The position numbers and the translations under genes were made by a program. From contig NZ_FMCQ01000001.1 in NCBI RefSeq assembly GCF_900091605.1, positions 434,001 through 498,000 on the forward strand: 64,000 nucleotides of DNA. Reading direction: 5' to 3'. Positions within the stretch are counted from its first letter, which is position 1, and every line of letters begins with the position of its first letter. Positions 62,336-64,000 of this stretch are shown here, in pieces. Under the pieces are notes generated by a model. That model made no database searches. It was not told the DNA's origin and saw only the letters and a program-made list of their open reading frames with translations. This DNA comes from Micromonospora tulbaghiae (GTDB lineage Bacteria > Actinomycetota > Actinomycetes > Mycobacteriales > Micromonosporaceae).

Positions 62336-63876
62336 CGGTGGACAGCGGGGCGGTGACCGTGCTGGTGGTCGACGACAGCGGCCCCAAGCGGTACCTGCTG
62401 GTCAACTGGCTGACCCGGGCCGGCTTCGTCACGGTCGAGGCCGAGAACGGCACCGAGGCGCTGGACCGGGTGGCCCGCGAGCACGTCGACCTCGTGGTGC
62501 TCGACGTGCGGCTGCCCGACATGAGCGGCTTCGAGGTGTGCGAGCGGATCAAGGAGGAGTACCCGTACATCCCGGTCATCCACGTCTCCGCGCACGCTGT
62601 CGACGTGGTCGACCGGGCGCAGGGTCTCACCCGGGGCGCGGACGCCTACCTGGCCGAGCCGATCGAGCCGGAGGAACTGGTCGCCACCGCGCACGCGGTG
62701 TTGCGCTACTACCAGGCCCGGCTGCGTGCCGAGCAGCTCGCCGAGCGGCTCGCCGCGCTCGCCGACGCCACGGTGGAGATGCACGCGACGCCGAACTTCG
62801 TCCGGCTGCTGGAGGCGGCCGCGAGCGGCGCGGCGCGGATCTTCAAGGCCCCGGCCGCGGTGGTCGCGGAGACGTTCGACGGGGACTGCCTGGCCGGGGT
62901 GGCGGCCGACCCGCACACGCCGGCCACCATCGTGCCGTGGGTGGTGGACGACACCGGAGTGCCGATCGGCACCCGGGTGCGGGTCGACGAGCCGGCCAAC
63001 TGGGCGGTGGCAGGCTGGCCGGACGGCGACACCGTGACGGTGGCCGCGTCCCGGCTGCGCGAGGACCGGGCCCCGCTCTACGTGGTGGTGCCGACCGCCA
63101 CCCAGACCGTCCGTACGCCGGTGCTGGTGCAGCTCGCCCAGGCGGTCGCCTCGGCGGTGGAGGCGCAGCGGTCCTTCGACGAGGAGCACCGGATCGCCGT
63201 GACGTTGCAGCGCAGCCTGCTTCCGCAGCGGCTGCCCGACGTCGTCGGCCTGGACCTGGCCGTCCGGTACGAGCCGGCGAGCGCGCAGACCGAGGTGGGC
63301 GGCGACTTCTACGAGCTGGTGATGCTCGACGGGCACCTGCTGGTGGCGATCGGTGACGTGGCCGGGCACTCGTTGCACGCCGCCACGGTGATGGCCGAGC
63401 TGCGGCATGCGGTGCGGGCGTACGCGGTGGAGGGCCATCAGCCCGCGGTGATCCTGGACCGGGTCAACGAGCTGATGCGAACCCTGCTGCCGAACGAGCT
63501 GGCCACCATCTGCGTCCTTCTGCTCCACCCGTCGACCGGGCTGGTCCGGATGGCCAGCGCCGGGCACCTGCCGGCGCTGCTGAGCCGGGACGGGCGGGTC
63601 GAGTTCGTCACGCAGTCCGCGCCGCTGCTCGGCGTGCGTGCACCGCGCCCGCCGGACCTGGAGTTCGTGCTGCCCGCCGGGGCGACCCTCGTGCTCTACA
63701 CCGACGGGCTGATCGAGCGGCGGGACGCCACGATCGACGACGGCATGGCGGCGCTCGGCGTGGCCGCAGCCCGGGTGGACGACGACCTGGACGATTTCTG
63801 CCGGCGACTGCTCGTCGAGCTGGCGCCGCCGGAGATCCAGGACGACGTGGCGGTGGTGGCGGTCCGCCGCCGCTGA
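62332..63876 (+). CDS. Response regulator with PP2C (SpoIIE) output and GAF-like middle
   Basis: 514 residues, GTG 62332 overlapping the kinase stop (GTGA). Receiver about 8-120 with Asp in LVVLDVRLPDMSG and KR-type Lys missing only by shift (AEPIEPEEL); GAF-like 150-285; PP2C/SpoIIE 300-514 (GGDFYELVMLDG, GDVAGHSLHAA, YTDGLIERRD, DDVAVVAVR). Phosphorylation by the kinase would turn on dephosphorylation of RsbV-like STAS proteins such as the one at 57778. Ends the operon. Confidence 0.92.
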   Translation: MTVDSGAVTVLVVDDSGPKRYLLVNWLTRAGFVTVEAENGTEALDRVAREHVDLVVLDVRLPDMSGFEVCERIKEEYPYIPVIHVSAHAVDVVDRAQGLTRGADAYLAEPIEPEELVATAHAVLRYYQARLRAEQLAERLAALADATVEMHATPNFVRLLEAAASGAARIFKAPAAVVAETFDGDCLAGVAADPHTPATIVPWVVDDTGVPIGTRVRVDEPANWAVAGWPDGDTVTVAASRLREDRAPLYVVVPTATQTVRTPVLVQLAQAVASAVEAQRSFDEEHRIAVTLQRSLLPQRLPDVVGLDLAVRYEPASAQTEVGGDFYELVMLDGHLLVAIGDVAGHSLHAATVMAELRHAVRAYAVEGHQPAVILDRVNELMRTLLPNELATICVLLLHPSTGLVRMASAGHLPALLSRDGRVEFVTQSAPLLGVRAPRPPDLEFVLPAGATLVLYTDGLIERRDATIDDGMAALGVAAARVDDDLDDFCRRLLVELAPPEIQDDVAVVAVRRR

Positions 63877-63972
63877 ACCGCACGGCGTCTTCCGTCGCGC
63901 TGCGCCACCTCCGCTGAGCGGGCGCCTGTGCGCGGCATCTCCGACCGAGCAGCTTGTTCACGCGGGCCGTCC

Positions 63973-64000
63973 TTGACACTGCTATTCACTCAGCGAATAG
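63973..64000 (+). promoter_or_regulatory. Promoter and operator at the right window edge
   Basis: TTGACA at 63973-63978 followed by a near-perfect 19-bp palindrome CTATTCACTCAGCGAATAG (63982-64000). Such ATTCGCTnAGCGAAT-like sites are bound by IclR-type regulators. The gene it serves lies outside the window. Confidence 0.55.

Overview
The window is very GC-rich DNA (visibly above 70%) with dense, often overlapping genes, frequent GTG starts and GGAG-type ribosome sites. Gene content (Tad pilus locus, ECF41 sigma factor, DUF574 methyltransferase, LexA box of the actinobacterial type, stressosome with PP2C phosphatases, secreted GH10 xylanase with a ricin-type module) points to a filamentous actinomycete, most likely of the Micromonosporaceae (Micromonospora-like). 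The genus is inference; no 16S gene is present.

Layout. 1-519: 3' end of a Rieske/DUF2231 gene. 521-9489 (minus): a 12-gene Tad/Flp pilus operon running lipoprotein, secreted protein, SAF/CpaB-like, TadZ, TadA, TadB, TadC, pilin-like peptide, three TadE/G-like pseudopilins and a LysM protein; its prepilin peptidase is divergent at 10060. 10.9-17.9 kb: GH65 enzyme, zinc-ribbon protein, methyltransferase, ECF41 sigma factor with its AhpD-like partner and a recognisable ECF41 promoter, and an epoxide hydrolase/MarR pair around repeated operators. 17.9-20.6 kb: ArsR-like regulator plus ABC exporter operon behind a perfect 26-bp inverted repeat. 20.7-25.5 kb: a three-gene operon of DUF559 nuclease, small protein and a double P-loop ATPase (AAA plus HerA-like), a candidate defence system. 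25.5-29.7 kb: oxidoreductase/HxlR pair, xylanase, small proteins, cupin.

29.8-43.7 kb holds the most unusual block: a caspase-like peptidase, one intact and one catalytically dead CHAT protein, a large LuxR-type (LAL) ATPase regulator, two paralogous sigma-region-2-like proteins, a 75-residue protein, and two paralogous ~60-residue proteins that bracket the block. It abuts a decayed tyrosine integrase and a tRNA-Lys(UUU) gene, suggesting an old integration site. I read it as a protease-centred signalling or conflict module.

44.4-57.8 kb returns to ordinary chromosome: NarL-type two-component system, an 18-bp tandem repeat, SDR epimerase, beta-helix lipoprotein, ZIP transporter, Eis-like acetyltransferase, PP2C phosphatase, XRE-cupin/BenE pair, an SOS-boxed 82-residue gene, MscL, and a GntR/MFS pair. 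57.8-63.9 kb is a stressosome locus: RsbV-like STAS, then RsbR, RsbS, RsbT, an RsbT-RsbX-like fusion, a histidine kinase and a REC-PP2C output protein, all six plus-strand genes translationally coupled. The window ends in a promoter with an IclR-like palindrome for a gene outside.
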